A stretch of DNA of 35,435 nucleotides. Source: Hypsibius dujardini (taxonomy: Eukaryota > Tardigrada > Eutardigrada > Parachela > Hypsibiidae). Numbering within the stretch: the first letter of the stretch is position 1; each line of letters begins with the position of its first letter. The notes beneath the pieces are model-generated. The model ran no database searches. It was not told the DNA's origin and was given only the letters and a program-made list of their open reading frames with translations. Shown piece after piece: positions 1 through 11,400 of the stretch. Position numbers and translations under genes: made by a program. The stretch spans positions 1 to 35,435 of the forward strand of contig LRSR01013767.1 of the NCBI GenBank assembly GCA_001579985.1. The letters are read 5' to 3'.

Positions 1-130
1 CAGTTGCCGTCGTTGGTGATGACAATCCCGCCGGTTGGATCCATCAACATCTACCATACCACCAATGACAAAAGCAAACACAGTTAAAACTGTAAAAGCC
101 GCGATCATTTGTTGCTTCGTTTTGGATTCA

Positions 131-235
131 CCGTATATTTCCACCGTATATTATGATTGCAGTGAAGAACAGTGTGTGCAGTCATAATATACGGGTGGGT
201 CTAAGAAGCCGCACCAATTGGTTGCCACAGTACAG
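131..235. mobile_element. Palindromic MITE, decayed copy (family 1)
   Basis: A palindrome core reading CCGTATATTATGATTGCAG, a short spacer, then TGCAGTCATAATATACGG continues rightward through GCACCAATTGGTTGCCAC to CAGTACAG followed by TA. The right arm is nearly the same as the full copy at 34876-35007. The left arm breaks off soon after the core, where CACCGTATATTT is locally duplicated. It has no coding capacity. A terminus next to a TA dinucleotide fits a Tc1/mariner-type non-autonomous element. The family assignment is inference. Confidence 0.75.
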
Positions 236-1085
236 TACCTTCAACATGGCCCGAGGACCCAGACACGTTCGGATGATGTCCGCCACATTCTGTGAAAACA
301 ACAAATACAAATGCGAATGGTACCGAAAATCCAATCCAAAATCAAACTTGAAGCAAACCAAAACATCAATCAATCAACCAGTCAAGAGACCATTGTTCGA
401 ACTCCATTTTCGAAGTGTTTAGAGAATGGCCTTTACTTCAGACACCTGACCGATTTAAAGGGAACAGATTTAGTAGCAACACGGCAAAGAACAGCTTCCA
501 AGACATTAAATTATCGTGTAGACGAATTATTCGGCAAAAAAGACAACTGTTCAAGCAATCAAACCAATCAATGAAGCAATCAAATCAATCATTGAAGCAA
601 TCAAATCAATCATTGAAGCATACATAGACGAACAGGATATCAAGTTTAAGCAGTTATTCATTACTCGCGGTTGATTGTAATTAAGAAAATAAACGATCAA
701 TAACACAGCAATCGTAAGGAGAGACTTCGCCAATTTCGCCACCAATAATTCGAATCTTCGAAACAGCTGAAAAAATCAAATTAAGCTGACCGTTAACTAA
801 TCAATCAAGCAATAGCACACCATACAAAGTTCCACCATTCCCATCGAACCAAAACAAACGGGCAGTTCACCTTCGCAGCGTTGATATTTCCCAGCTGGAC
901 TTTGCGGCCTGATTCCTGCTTGGTGTTTTGGTCTGGCAAAAATTGAAACCTTGAAAACAATGCACGATTCGAGTAGTTAAACGGAAGAAAACTCACTCAA
1001 CACCAGAATAGGCCTATTTCCCATCATCATATTGCAGGCCGGTTGTAAAATGATATTTTCTTCCTGTAAAAGTGATGGCGGTGCT

Positions 1086-1425
1086 GGAACTGAGATCGCA
1101 GACCACGTAAGCGCTAGACAGCAGTTCCTGCTGATGAAAAAACAGCAGCGACCTGGAGGATTTTGAGGAGGACCTTTCGAAGAACTCCAAAGAGAAAATG
1201 AAAAAGTGCATCACTTTTCATTTGCAGCAGACAAATTTGATTGAGTGTGGTAGCAATGACAGTGGAAGACTACAAACCTGCACTGGCCTGGTCGTAGGCG
1301 TAGAACCTACTGCGTTATTCAAATTCTGTATAGAGCAGGTGCTAATGAATGAATCCATCATTTCTGGGATAATTACAGAACAGTTCTACATCCAATCTAA
1401 AATCAGACGATTAGTCACGCGTTGA
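1086..1425 (+). other. Weak candidate exons of an unknown + strand gene
   Basis: An ATG near 1074 opens a short frame that reaches a GTAAGC donor-like site near 1106. Joining this to the CAG at 1144 gives a continuous acidic and lysine-rich reading frame (beginning MAVLELRSQTT, then SDLEDFEEDL) to a stop at about 1425. The implied intron would be only about 39 nt, shorter than any other here. I recognise no domain. It could equally be chance open frame. Transcript evidence would decide. Confidence 0.15.
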
Positions 1426-1858
1426 TTTTTAGTTTATTTTAAAATATAAACTGTAAAAAATTTAAAGCATCGGTGATTTTAATGAACATTCGATTTGAAG
1501 TCAAGCTACCGGGAAACGACGTTTTTATTTTAAATTAAATCATTTTTATTTTAAATTACATCGTTTATTTTAAATTAAATCATTTTTTAATTAAATTAAA
1601 TCAGTTTCATTTTTATTTTAAATTAAATCATTTTAAATTAATATTAAAATCCGACTTTGGTCGCGTGCCAATTTTTAAATTACCGTAATTGGTAAATCAT
1701 GATCTAAACAAAAGCATCTTAATGTGTGGATCTCACGCTAGAGTCGAAAGAATTGTCCAGTGCTAAGTGCACTTTTCTTGCACTGTACAAATTACCGAGA
1801 CCACAAGAACCCCAAGAGAATAGACTGTAATTGCCGAGAACTTTTACAACTCTAGCAG

Positions 1859-2062
1859 AAGGTAATACACATCAAAGAAATTTCCATTCCCGCAATACCG
1901 CCTTACCGCAATAGGAATGCTACCTTCAAATCGGCACAACGCCGCGTCGGCATTAACTACAAAAGAGACATCCAGATTTGCATTGAAACTACAGAAAAAG
2001 CTGAAGAAACTGAAAAAAAAGTAAAAAGAGGCGGAGATGGCGCACATATTCATAAACACTGA
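1859..2062 (+). other. Candidate terminal exon of an unknown + strand gene
   Basis: Directly after an acceptor-like CTCTAGCAG, a 67-codon frame runs to TGA without interruption. It has a lysine/glutamate-rich, exon-like composition (SIPAIPPYRN early, TEKAEETEKKVKR late). If real, it would be the last exon of a gene converging on the coiled-coil gene, 87 bp from its stop. No family is recognised, no upstream exon is secured and no AATAAA follows. It is listed only as a possibility. Confidence 0.2.
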
Positions 2063-2149
2063 GGAAAAGAAAACGCTTGAAACCCTTTAGGTCGGGGGAC
2101 CTTTCAGGTCGGGGAAGATTCACGCCGGTGAGATTCAATCCACACCTCT

Positions 2150-5100
2150 TCACTGCACACCTTGTTGGCAATCCGAGTCAGTTGTCGCAGTACTGAGCTT
2201 GGTCGGCTTGCTATTGCTCTGTAGGTACTTCCCGTTGGTGCGCTGACGTCCGTTCAAGTTCGCGAGTGGCACAGTAGGCGGCGGCGCCACACTGGGCACG
2301 ACACCCTTCAGGTCGAAATCACATTCTTTGGCAGTGTAGGGAAACTTTGAGTTCGGCGTTCGCGGCTTGAAAGGAACCGTAGGTCGGCGAGTCTAAACAA
2401 AATCCGAGAAATTCAACTTCGATGCCACTGCTGAATTTAAATAAATGAATCACTTGAATCCAAGCAAAAATGTATATAGATAAAAAAAGTAAATCAATTT
2501 AATATTTAAATAACTTAGATTTATTCTACCACAGTATTTTCGGCATTTAGAAAAATATTTAAAAATTATGTAATTTCTTTTTAAATTTCACAGCAAATTT
2601 AAATGGATAAATAACTTAAATAAAGAACTAAAATAAATTTCTTACTTCAATAATCATTCATATCAATGTACCCCAATACTTTCAGTATTTAGAATTAGTT
2701 TTACTCCATGCTTGACTAAATTCTGGAAGTTGTTACTAATATATTACGAATTTACATAATCATAGTAGTCGGCCTGGAAACAACCATTTGACAGACGTTT
2801 ACCGATAGCATGGGAATACGGGAGGGAAGCGGTCGCTTCATCGCATTGAAGTCACTGTGCACTTGCGGGAAGGCTGCCTGTCCGGCGGCAAAGGTGAATC
2901 GTCGATCTTCTTCCAACCGGAACGCATTGGGCGGCATCACATTAAGCTCTTGATCTGAAAAGAAGCATGAAAAAGATGAAGACCAAAACAGCCACCCAGC
3001 GGTCTGCATGTACTTCAACCAAGAGAAGACACTTACTACTTCCGTGCAACAGGAGACGCTTTCGAAAGCCGCCACCGCTCTGCTTCATGTTGCTGTCCAG
3101 TAGGTCGTCTAACTTGCGCTTATCGTGGATCGGTGACACCGGCGGCAGCATCGTCCACTGCTGGCGCCCTCCACCACCCGGTTGCATGGTCTGCATGGTC
3201 ATTGCCAACAGCCGAGTGGCAGAAGGCTGATAGCTCCGCTGCACACTAGACCGGATGAAGCTAGTGTTCACAGTCGGAGCGAAGGATTGATTTCGAGTGG
3301 GAGTGGAAGGCAGGTGAGAGGACCGGATAACACTGCTAGCAGCAGCTGGCATGAAGGATTGATTATGATTGGGGGTTGAGAGCGGAGCGGGAGCTACCGG
3401 CCGGCGCAACGGAGTATTCTGTGCGGCCTTCTCCAGCGAATCCGTCAGCGTTCCCACTGAAACCTTATCCACTGCGGCGATCGGATCCGTGACAGTTCCC
3501 ACCGAGACGCAATCGGGCATGTTGATCGTGTTGTTGTTACGGAACGGCGAGCAAGCGAACGAGCGATTCCGCATGCTGTTCTGCTTGCTGATCTCGGAAA
3601 TTTCCCGAACCTCCTCCTGCATCTTATCCAGCTTGCCCTGGACAACGCCCAGGTCCTCGATGAGGTCCTCAATCTCCGAGTCCTTTTGATCGCACAGACG
3701 TGTCCACTTCTTCACCTCATCCTCCAGCGCGCTGACCTCGGTGATGTCCTTATCCAGCTGCTCTTCATAGGCATTCACCTTGTCATCAGACTCCTTCAGT
3801 TTCTCCTCCAGTTCTGTAACGATGGACACCTTCTCTTCCAGTTCGCGGCGCAGGCTCTCAACGGTGGACTTCTTCTCGTCCAGTTCACGGCGCAAGTTCT
3901 CCACTATCAAGTCGGCAGCTTCAGGCGAAGTCTGAAAAGACTCATTAAAGAGAGCGGCAAACTTGTTGGCCTTCTCCATCAGCAACTCTCCGTGAGCGAT
4001 ACGCAAGCCTTCCATCTCGCTCAGGAGATCAGCGTGATCTGTCCGCAGAGCCGCGAATTCGTCGCAAAAACCCTGAAATACGTCCACCTTCATATCTGGC
4101 CGTCCGCTCAATTCCTCGCGGGCCTCGGCTAGCGCAGCCTCTAATTCCTTCAGTACGGTCGACTTGGTCTGGAGCAGCTCTTCCAGCTCACGGATGGTGG
4201 CTGACGTGGCAGTGTCGCCGCCTGCGGGATTAATGAGATCAGCTTGAACAAACGGCGCTGCGTTATCTTTGATTGCCTGCGCGGCGAGATAGATTTCCAG
4301 TTGCTGACGCGTGTGCTGCAAAAAAAATAATCGTGCATGACAATGGTTGACCCACGAAACTCATCTCAAGCAATCTCATAAAATTCAAAAATACAATTTA
4401 TCGAATCATGGAAATGAAAAACAAAATATAATTGTAGTGAAAACCTTTCCTGAATCTTAGTCCATTGAATACTGAATTCAATCTACAGCTAAGGAATAAA
4501 CCCAACGCAACTGCAGGCCTTGCAATCAAAAGAATCGCGAACTATACCCCAGCAGAGCGAAATCAGTTCAGATTTGCCAAAAGCAAGTGTTCCTCAAAGT
4601 GGCACACGGTGCTAGGAAATCAAAGACAAACCTCAGCTTCCAGTCGATCGGTGTGAATAGTTCGCAACAGTTCTGCGGCGTAAGCATCGGACGAAATGAT
4701 GGTGGCCCGCAATTCACGATTCATCCGCTGGGACTCAGTCAGCTCCTCCGAGACCCGCTCAATCTCCTCAGACAGTTCCTCATGGACATTGAAGTCCGAA
4801 ATGCTCATCTGACGTCGCTGAGCGCAGCCGCTGCAAGCCGGAGGCATGGTGCTCGTCATTTGGTCAAAGACTGACGTCTGCATTCCCGAAGATGTCTGCT
4901 CAACCGTGTCGGTCTGTGTGAGGCAGCTGACCAATTTGACCGGCGGAGCGCAAACGGTGGTAGCGTCCAACAGATCAATGAGATCTTCCACGGGCGAAGT
5001 GGCGATCGGCTCGGTCTGACAGCCGATCGACAGGCCGGGCTGCTCCGATGAAGCGTAACCGTCGTCGAGCGAGAAAAGTTCCTGGGAGGAGACGACCGAA

Positions 5101-6974
5101 CCGGATGGGGAGCCGCTGTGAGCAGGAAAGTGGTCGGTGGTGATGTCCAAGAGAAGATCCACGGCTTGGATACTCTCGAGGCGCTCAACAGTTTCGTTTT
5201 CGTCGGTCTGGCACATGGCGTCGCTAGCTGGAACCTCACGGCCTTCCGGAATCTCGCTATCGTCGGTCTGGCACATGGTCGAAATCATGGTCGAGGGACT
5301 TGCATCGCTGTCCTTCATGTCGTCCGTTTGGTTCATGCAGTCCACCGAGCTCACCCGTCGAGCTTCGGCGATAATCTCAGCGGCCGAAGAAGTCCCATCA
5401 CCGCCATTCATGTCGTCGGTCTGGTTCATGGAGTCTGCGGTGGTCAGACGTTGAATTTTGGCGCTGCTGCGGATGATCAACACGGAGGTGTCGAAAATTT
5501 CGGCCTCGATCGGCTCAACGGCGTCGCTGTCGGACGAAGTGGGTTGGGGAATGTCGACGGTGCTGTTGAGCGAAAAGGACAGTTGTCGCGGAGTCATGGT
5601 GGCACGAGCGGTGTCAGTGTTGAAGGCGGGTGACTGGGCGCAGCGACGGGCGTCATCGGAATCGCATTCCACAGCTTCGATGCGTATGGGTAAGATGATT
5701 CCCTAAGAGAATAAACAAAAACAGATTTAACACGATGGTCTAAATCAAACGATCAATGCATGTGTTGCTTCGGCTTGACCACTGAAAGCAAACATAAGTT
5801 AAACGGTGGATGCTTCCAGTAGCAATACAGCTCAGTACATACATCATCGATTGATTGATTGATTGGCTAATGTATCACAAAAACAAAGATTTTTCACAGG
5901 GATAACAGCCTCTCACGGCAAATATTTAAAAACGGATAGTAAAGCTAACGCAATATTTTCATAGTATTTCGTTCAAATCGCTGCCTTCTGAATTCGGAAT
6001 CTGGAAAATTGCCTGTTCAATAAAACCAACAAAATCCTAACAGAAAATCTGTACTATTTCACAAGCACAGACGTCTTCCGACGATGAAACTGAGATAGTA
6101 AATTGATTTCAATTTGCCACCAATCTAAATCTCGAATATCGAATGTCATTGACCGCTGGTCAAATTTCAAACAGTTAGGCCAATCAGACAATCAGACAAA
6201 AATGTCAATGGAATTCAAAGGATATCCACATCCGATTGATTGACTGATTAGCATGCTTCTGAAAATACAAAAAACAGCTAATTCCAGGCACTCAGCCAAA
6301 AAAAATCAAAAATTAAATGAATGAACCCATAAAACTTATTTTGTTTTCAAAATTGAGACAAAGAAGCGAGGTCAAGCGACACTGAGAGGAGTCAAAAAGT
6401 CAATCACGAAAAACAATGTCGATCCCCTCATTCAATTATTCCACTCACAATTAGCACCACTGCCTCGGCCAGATTGAAAGAATTAGCACTCAAGAACATC
6501 AAAATTTACTACATCTTTTTCGTCATTTACATTAAAAACATGTGGTCATATCAGACTTTTCATGAGTCCTCAACCACTGTCAGTGGGAGCAGTCTAATCA
6601 ATCAATGCAGGCCCGCATCTTGAGTACTCACTCGCTATCGTTAACAAATTTGGCTGATTGATTTGATTGATGACAATATTTTCCAACTTTCAAACAACCA
6701 AAAATCCCCCTCCGCCGGTTTAGCCGCAAACTCGAAATAATTAATTTTGGTCATTTAAATTCGCCTTCCGTTAAAACCCACCAGTTCAGGTACGGCGGAG
6801 TCATCCAAACTGGTGCGATTGACGGCGCCGTTGCGAGCGTCCTCCATGGCGTCGTCCTCTTCTGTTTGCGTTCCAAATTCTCCCCTCTCGCCGACCAGCA
6901 ATCCGTGTTCCTGAATATCCGCGACTTCCCGCTCCGGAATGGGGTCGGTCTGCGCGTTCGAGGAGGTCTTCTCG
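2150..6974 (-). CDS. Coiled-coil protein with multiple QT[D/E] motifs (5' end not found)
   Basis: I do not recognise an orthologue. Five exons join in phase: 6974-6782, 5702-4632, 4315-3037, 2954-2803 and 2392-2150 (stop TGA at 2152-2150). They encode about 980 residues, and the first exon and start codon lie upstream, undetermined. The N-terminal half is acidic and disordered. It carries repeated motifs: NAQTDP, GTQTEE, MNQTDD twice, MCQTDD, MCQTDE, GCQTEP and LTQTDT. SVGTVTD and SVGTLTD lie further on. The middle (about 4790-4632 and 4200-3600) is a strong heptad-rich coiled coil, for example RELEEKVSIVTELEEKL. The tail is basic and Ser/Pro/Arg-rich (STPTRNQSF, KRKLDDLLD, RRPTVPFKPRTP). Repeated TQT/QTD motifs next to a dimerising coiled coil are typical of LC8 dynein light chain clients such as ASCIZ, Nup159 or Ana2. 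A centrosomal, motor-adaptor or scaffold role is therefore inferred, not shown. The donor at 6781 (GTGGGT) and the donor at 4631 (GTTTGT) are weaker than usual. Confidence 0.75.
5703..6781 (-). other. Large intron of the coiled-coil gene
   Basis: This 1079-bp intron is AT-rich and has no coding signal. It holds short GATT arrays (TTGATTGATTGATTGG near 5850 and a similar string near 6235 and 6655). The flanking exons join in phase 0. The two smaller introns over 300 nt in this gene (4316-4631 and 2393-2802) are also AT-rich, and I see nothing further in them. Confidence 0.6.
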
Positions 6975-8464
6975 CTGTTCAAAAACAAAGTACGCGCGAC
7001 ATCAATCACAAGGAGAATGGCAAAAATGTCCCAGTGAACAAAGAGTCTCAACACGGCAAAGATACGAATTAATAACCATGTATGAGGGTGAGCGAAAAAT
7101 AGCTCCCCCGTATGCCAACTCAAAATGGAAAGCATTTTGCCTCAAAAAGTAGCCCCCGGGAAGGTCGGAGAAAAATTGCTGAAAACACTAACAGGAGAGA
7201 AATGTTTTTCATCAAAGGTCCGAAAATCAGCGCATGCACAACGCCTCAGTACGTAAAACCAGGGGCGGATTGATGGTTTTCAGGTGGTTACATGGCAAAA
7301 CTTTTTCCAAAAGATGGTTTCTTGCATTTTTCCCTCTGCACAGGTGAAGAATATCTTTTATAACTTATTTAATTTAAAAAATTTCATGAAAAGGTAATTT
7401 GAATTAGCGGTGTAACGGAGGGGTCACTAAGGTTGATTAAGCAGCAATTCATCATTTGCTGGGCATCATTCCGCCCGTGCCGCGAGATGGCGCGACAAGG
7501 AAGCGCCCGTTGAGCACGTGCTGAGCTGTATAGTCGGCAAGGCCGTGCTGACTGTCTGATTTGAGCGATTTCCCCCATACAGCAGTTGCATAACCGCTTC
7601 TTCTTTCCATCAGTTTCTTTGACTGTTACGGCAGCTCGGCAGCAGTCAGAATACCACAAGACTGCAATATTGTGTTGAAACTAGACTCTTTGAATTCATT
7701 AATTACATCTGCTTTGTCTGTGTCCATCAATCAAATAATATTATAACAGCCTTCTGTTCTACTCATTCTAAATCCCAAAACTCGAACAGACAATCTCATT
7801 TATTTACCCATAAGAAAATTTAGAAAGTACGCGTACGGAAGAGATTCATAAAAGAATTCGACGCATGCATGTAATAAATGCATACTGTTGATTAACATTC
7901 GGCTGATGAATACTCAGACGGATGTGATAACCGCGAGTTGACCACAAGGTTACACTACAAATATCACCACAGTAAAATATAGAATAGACTTACTGTACTG
8001 TAATATCAGCATCACGTCCCTGAAAGGAAAAATGAGTCTACATTCCGTTTGACTGAAAACTCCATTGATTCATTGATTACCACCAGTGCCATAGAACGCT
8101 TGTACAATGGTTTGTTTAATCGATATTTAAATTATCTCACTGCTTCTTTTCCCCAGGCTTCACGTGTACCCTGCTAAGATTTCTCCTTTCAAGGTTCACA
8201 CTGCCTTTCACATTACCAATCACAAATGAATTTTGCGCCCATCTTTTAATAAACCGGGTAGCGGGTCGACGGATTTCAAACCAGCTGTAAGCTACAGGTA
8301 GAACTATTGTTTGCGCTGCTGGGTGTATCCTTTTGATTGATTGATGTATTAACTAGACTAGAAATGTTGGATTTTGAATTTTAGTCTCCTCTTGGTTCTT
8401 GCATCTCATACTTTTCTGAGAAATCGAGTCACCGCTTCTTCACTCACCACTCCCATCGAAGATC
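6975..8464. other. 5' part of coiled-coil gene and shared upstream region of NUP107
   Basis: The coiled-coil gene (minus) and NUP107 (plus) diverge from this interval, so both promoters and the missing first exon(s) of the former should lie here. A minus-strand open segment of 92 codons at 7661-7384 follows an ATTGCAG acceptor-like site. It starts with a Cys-rich stretch (SDCCRAAV, then RLCNCCMGE) resembling a small zinc-binding motif. I could not join it to a neighbour in phase. I see no clear TATA box or other feature. Confidence 0.4.
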
Positions 8465-11400
8465 ATGGCACTGCGGAAGAATGCGGATAAATTTGAAACG
8501 CGTCTGCGGGAGCATCCGCTGTCGGTAGCGACGCCGAGCACCAAGGCTGCCATCCAACGCCGTCGCACCGCCGCTGCCGTGGAGCGCGTGGAGAAGCACG
8601 CACCGGTCGCAGTGATTCAGAAACAAGGTGCGGGTCTGGAGAAGAAAATGTAAGAGTTTTGGGATTGTGGAATGTAGTTTTGTATGTGGTTAGCTCTCAT
8701 CGGACTGGAGGAAGGCTTCTACCTGCATCTGGCCCAAGTGGACGATGCGGCCCTGTCGGCTGCGTCCATGGAGAATATGTAGGTTGATTTGGCAAATTTT
8801 CGCTGCTTTAAATTTCGATTTGTGTACGAGATGGCGGGATTATTATCAAAATTGCTGAAGCTTATTTAGGCGTGCTCCTGTTAGGTTGATTGACCGATTG
8901 TTCGTCGGTGTTGTATTTCGCATATTGAATTCTCACGCAGTCGGTTGATTGATAACATATGTTATGATGTGTAGCTAATGCTACTTTAGTATTTACCTAC
9001 AGTTAGACTATGTTACTGTAGTCCACCAAAGAGCCCTAATTTCATTTATGTAATTGAAAAAAATGGGCATTTCAGCTATTTTTTATTTAAAATACGAAAA
9101 CGTATTTTTTCTCTGAACATTAAGTTTACTTGGCTAGATTTTTCAATATAAATTTAATATAGATTATTTTCCACTTAGATTCCCAATATCCTGCACTGTA
9201 GAGTAGTGTTGTTCCAATTTGTTCAAAAGATAACCGATAATTTGATATATCAAGTGTTTGATTGATTGATCATTCTGTTTCTTAGTACTTGTGTGACTCA
9301 TGTGTAAGACCACGGTTCACGCGCCGTCCGGCTCATGATCTGTGGTATATTTAAGCGTCCGTCAATTGATCGTGTGTGTTTACACTGACAGCTGCATCGA
9401 GTGCTGTGCGGTCGCGGAGAGCCAGCTGCAGGCGGTCCGCAAAACGGAAGTGGAATATTACCGGGATCTTCCGCGGACGCACGAACAGTACCGAAAATTG
9501 TTGGCCTTCGAAGCGGCTTTGGAGAGTGAAGTTGTGGCCTGGAAGATCATCCGCACCTTGGCGACCTTGCGGAATGATGAAAACCGAAATCGCAGTGAGG
9601 CAGCAGCCGTAGGAGACATTCAGGTTGGACTGCATGGACTCATACCACTGACTGCAGGTAGTAACAACAAAAAGTGCTTTGTGTTGTCAGGCCGATTCGG
9701 AATTTGCATTTGTCAACCAGTGGACAGCTCAGCAGGAGACTCTTCAAGAAATGCAAGCATTGATAAGCGTTCTGGAGCAATCGTATGCGGCCATTCACCC
9801 TCCGGACCTGTCAGAAGCCGCTGAACTGGTCGACACTCCCATCCGACCGCGGGTTCTGTTAGACCACGAGCTAAGACGCCTCGACATCATATCAAATGTA
9901 TGGGATGAGTCCCTATGGGATAAGCACGTCGGGAATCGATGCTTCTGTGTACATGTGTATTTTGTGCAGGAGAACTCCGATCGGAAATTCTCCGACGAGG
10001 ATGTCTTCAAGTTCATCTTCCAGTCATTGCGTGCCGGAGACGAGGATTTTGCCTATGAGATCGCGCGAAAAGGCGGCCTGGTGTTGTTTGTTAATAACTT
10101 CAAAATGCGACAGTTCACAAAGACGAAGGAACAGATCGGTGGTGGAGCTAAGCCGCCCAAGAGCAGGCTGCTCTGGAAACAGATCGCACTGACAGCCTCC
10201 AATGATGTAATTATCCCCTTCTTTCTTTTTAATTCAGAGTTTGCAAATACCTGTTTTGTAAATTGTCTGTAATATTTGCGTGATATTTTAAATAGTTGAA
10301 AAACCGGCTTTTATTTTTAAATAAAATTAATATATGAATTATTTTTTATTTATACTTAAATTTCGCTACATTTTACTTTAAATACTGAGGTTTTTTAAAT
10401 ACTAATACACTTTGCGATGAAGCTGATGCATCGTGCTTTCTGCAGGTGAGCATCGGTCGCTGGCAGCGAGCTGTTCGCGGTATTCTCTGCGGAAATTATG
10501 ATGCAGTCCTCCCGGTGGCGGAGAGCTGGGAAGACGAAGCGTGGATCTACTTCAAGTGCTTCTTGGACGCGGCATTTGAAAAGGCGATTGCACAGTGGAG
10601 GAACAATCTCGGCGGGGAAGCCCTCTCTCCTGATGCCTGGAAGAATAGGTACGCCAACTGTGCATCGATTCGAAACCGGCGAGGGATATTCAAAATTTGT
10701 GGACGGTCTTTTCGTCTTCTCATGTGAATGTTTACGCATGGGCAAGGATGTTTCTTTGTAGCTTCAACCTCGGGGACCTCTTCGACCGGATCTCCAACTC
10801 CGCCAACGAACGCGTCCGGCACAGCGCACAGAGCATCTTCCCCCTCAGTATCCGCGCTGCCTTCATCAACGATCTTGACGACGCAGTCGTGGAGATTGAA
10901 CGGTTCATACTGAAAACTTCCATGTTGTACCCGATTGATCTCGGCATTGAGGAGCTCCAGGAGCAGAACCTTGAAGTCGGCAGCGGTGTCCGGTTCTCCT
11001 TGCACGTGCTGCTGCTGATGCGCCGTGCGGGTAATCCCGTTGAACCGATCCTGTTTGGGCGCGCCTGCTATCTTTATGTCAAGGTAAGGCGTTTGTTTGT
11101 CAATCTTCAGTTTTTGCGTTTTAGAAATTGTATTTCCGAGGCTGTCGGAGTTTTTGGTGATGCTTTTTTCCGTTTCAGACCACAACCAGTCGCAATGCGG
11201 AGCTGTGGGCTTGCTACCTGTCCAAAATTCCCGATGACCAGCGTCACGATGCGATTCTTCATTTCTTTACATCCCGTTAGTAGAGGGACACAGTACCGCA
11301 TGTTGGGTGATGTGTAGCCTTTTAATGGGGATGCTTTGTTATTTCAGATTTATCGGAACCGAAGGACAAGTTCGACTTCTTGCGAGCTATCGCAGTATAT

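Larger units (their letters stand above)
1..2149. other. Left intergenic region, no confident gene
   Basis: I find no convincing gene here. The stretch contains the decayed palindromic MITE near 131-235 and runs of ATCAATCA-type simple sequence (about 560-625). There is also an AT-rich array of TTTTAAATTAAATCA-like units at about 1525-1650. Two open + strand segments (about 1086-1425 and 1859-2062) could be exons and are listed separately with low confidence. The region ends just before the stop codon of the minus-strand coiled-coil gene. Confidence 0.6.

Noticed and set aside
3686-4132. 148-codon + strand frame
   Set aside because: Antisense shadow of the minus-strand coiled-coil exon, whose frame has heptads and correct splice sites.
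7384-7661. Cys-rich minus-strand frame after an ATTGCAG
   Set aside because: It might be a zinc-binding exon, but it has no ATG and I could not join it in phase to the coiled-coil gene.
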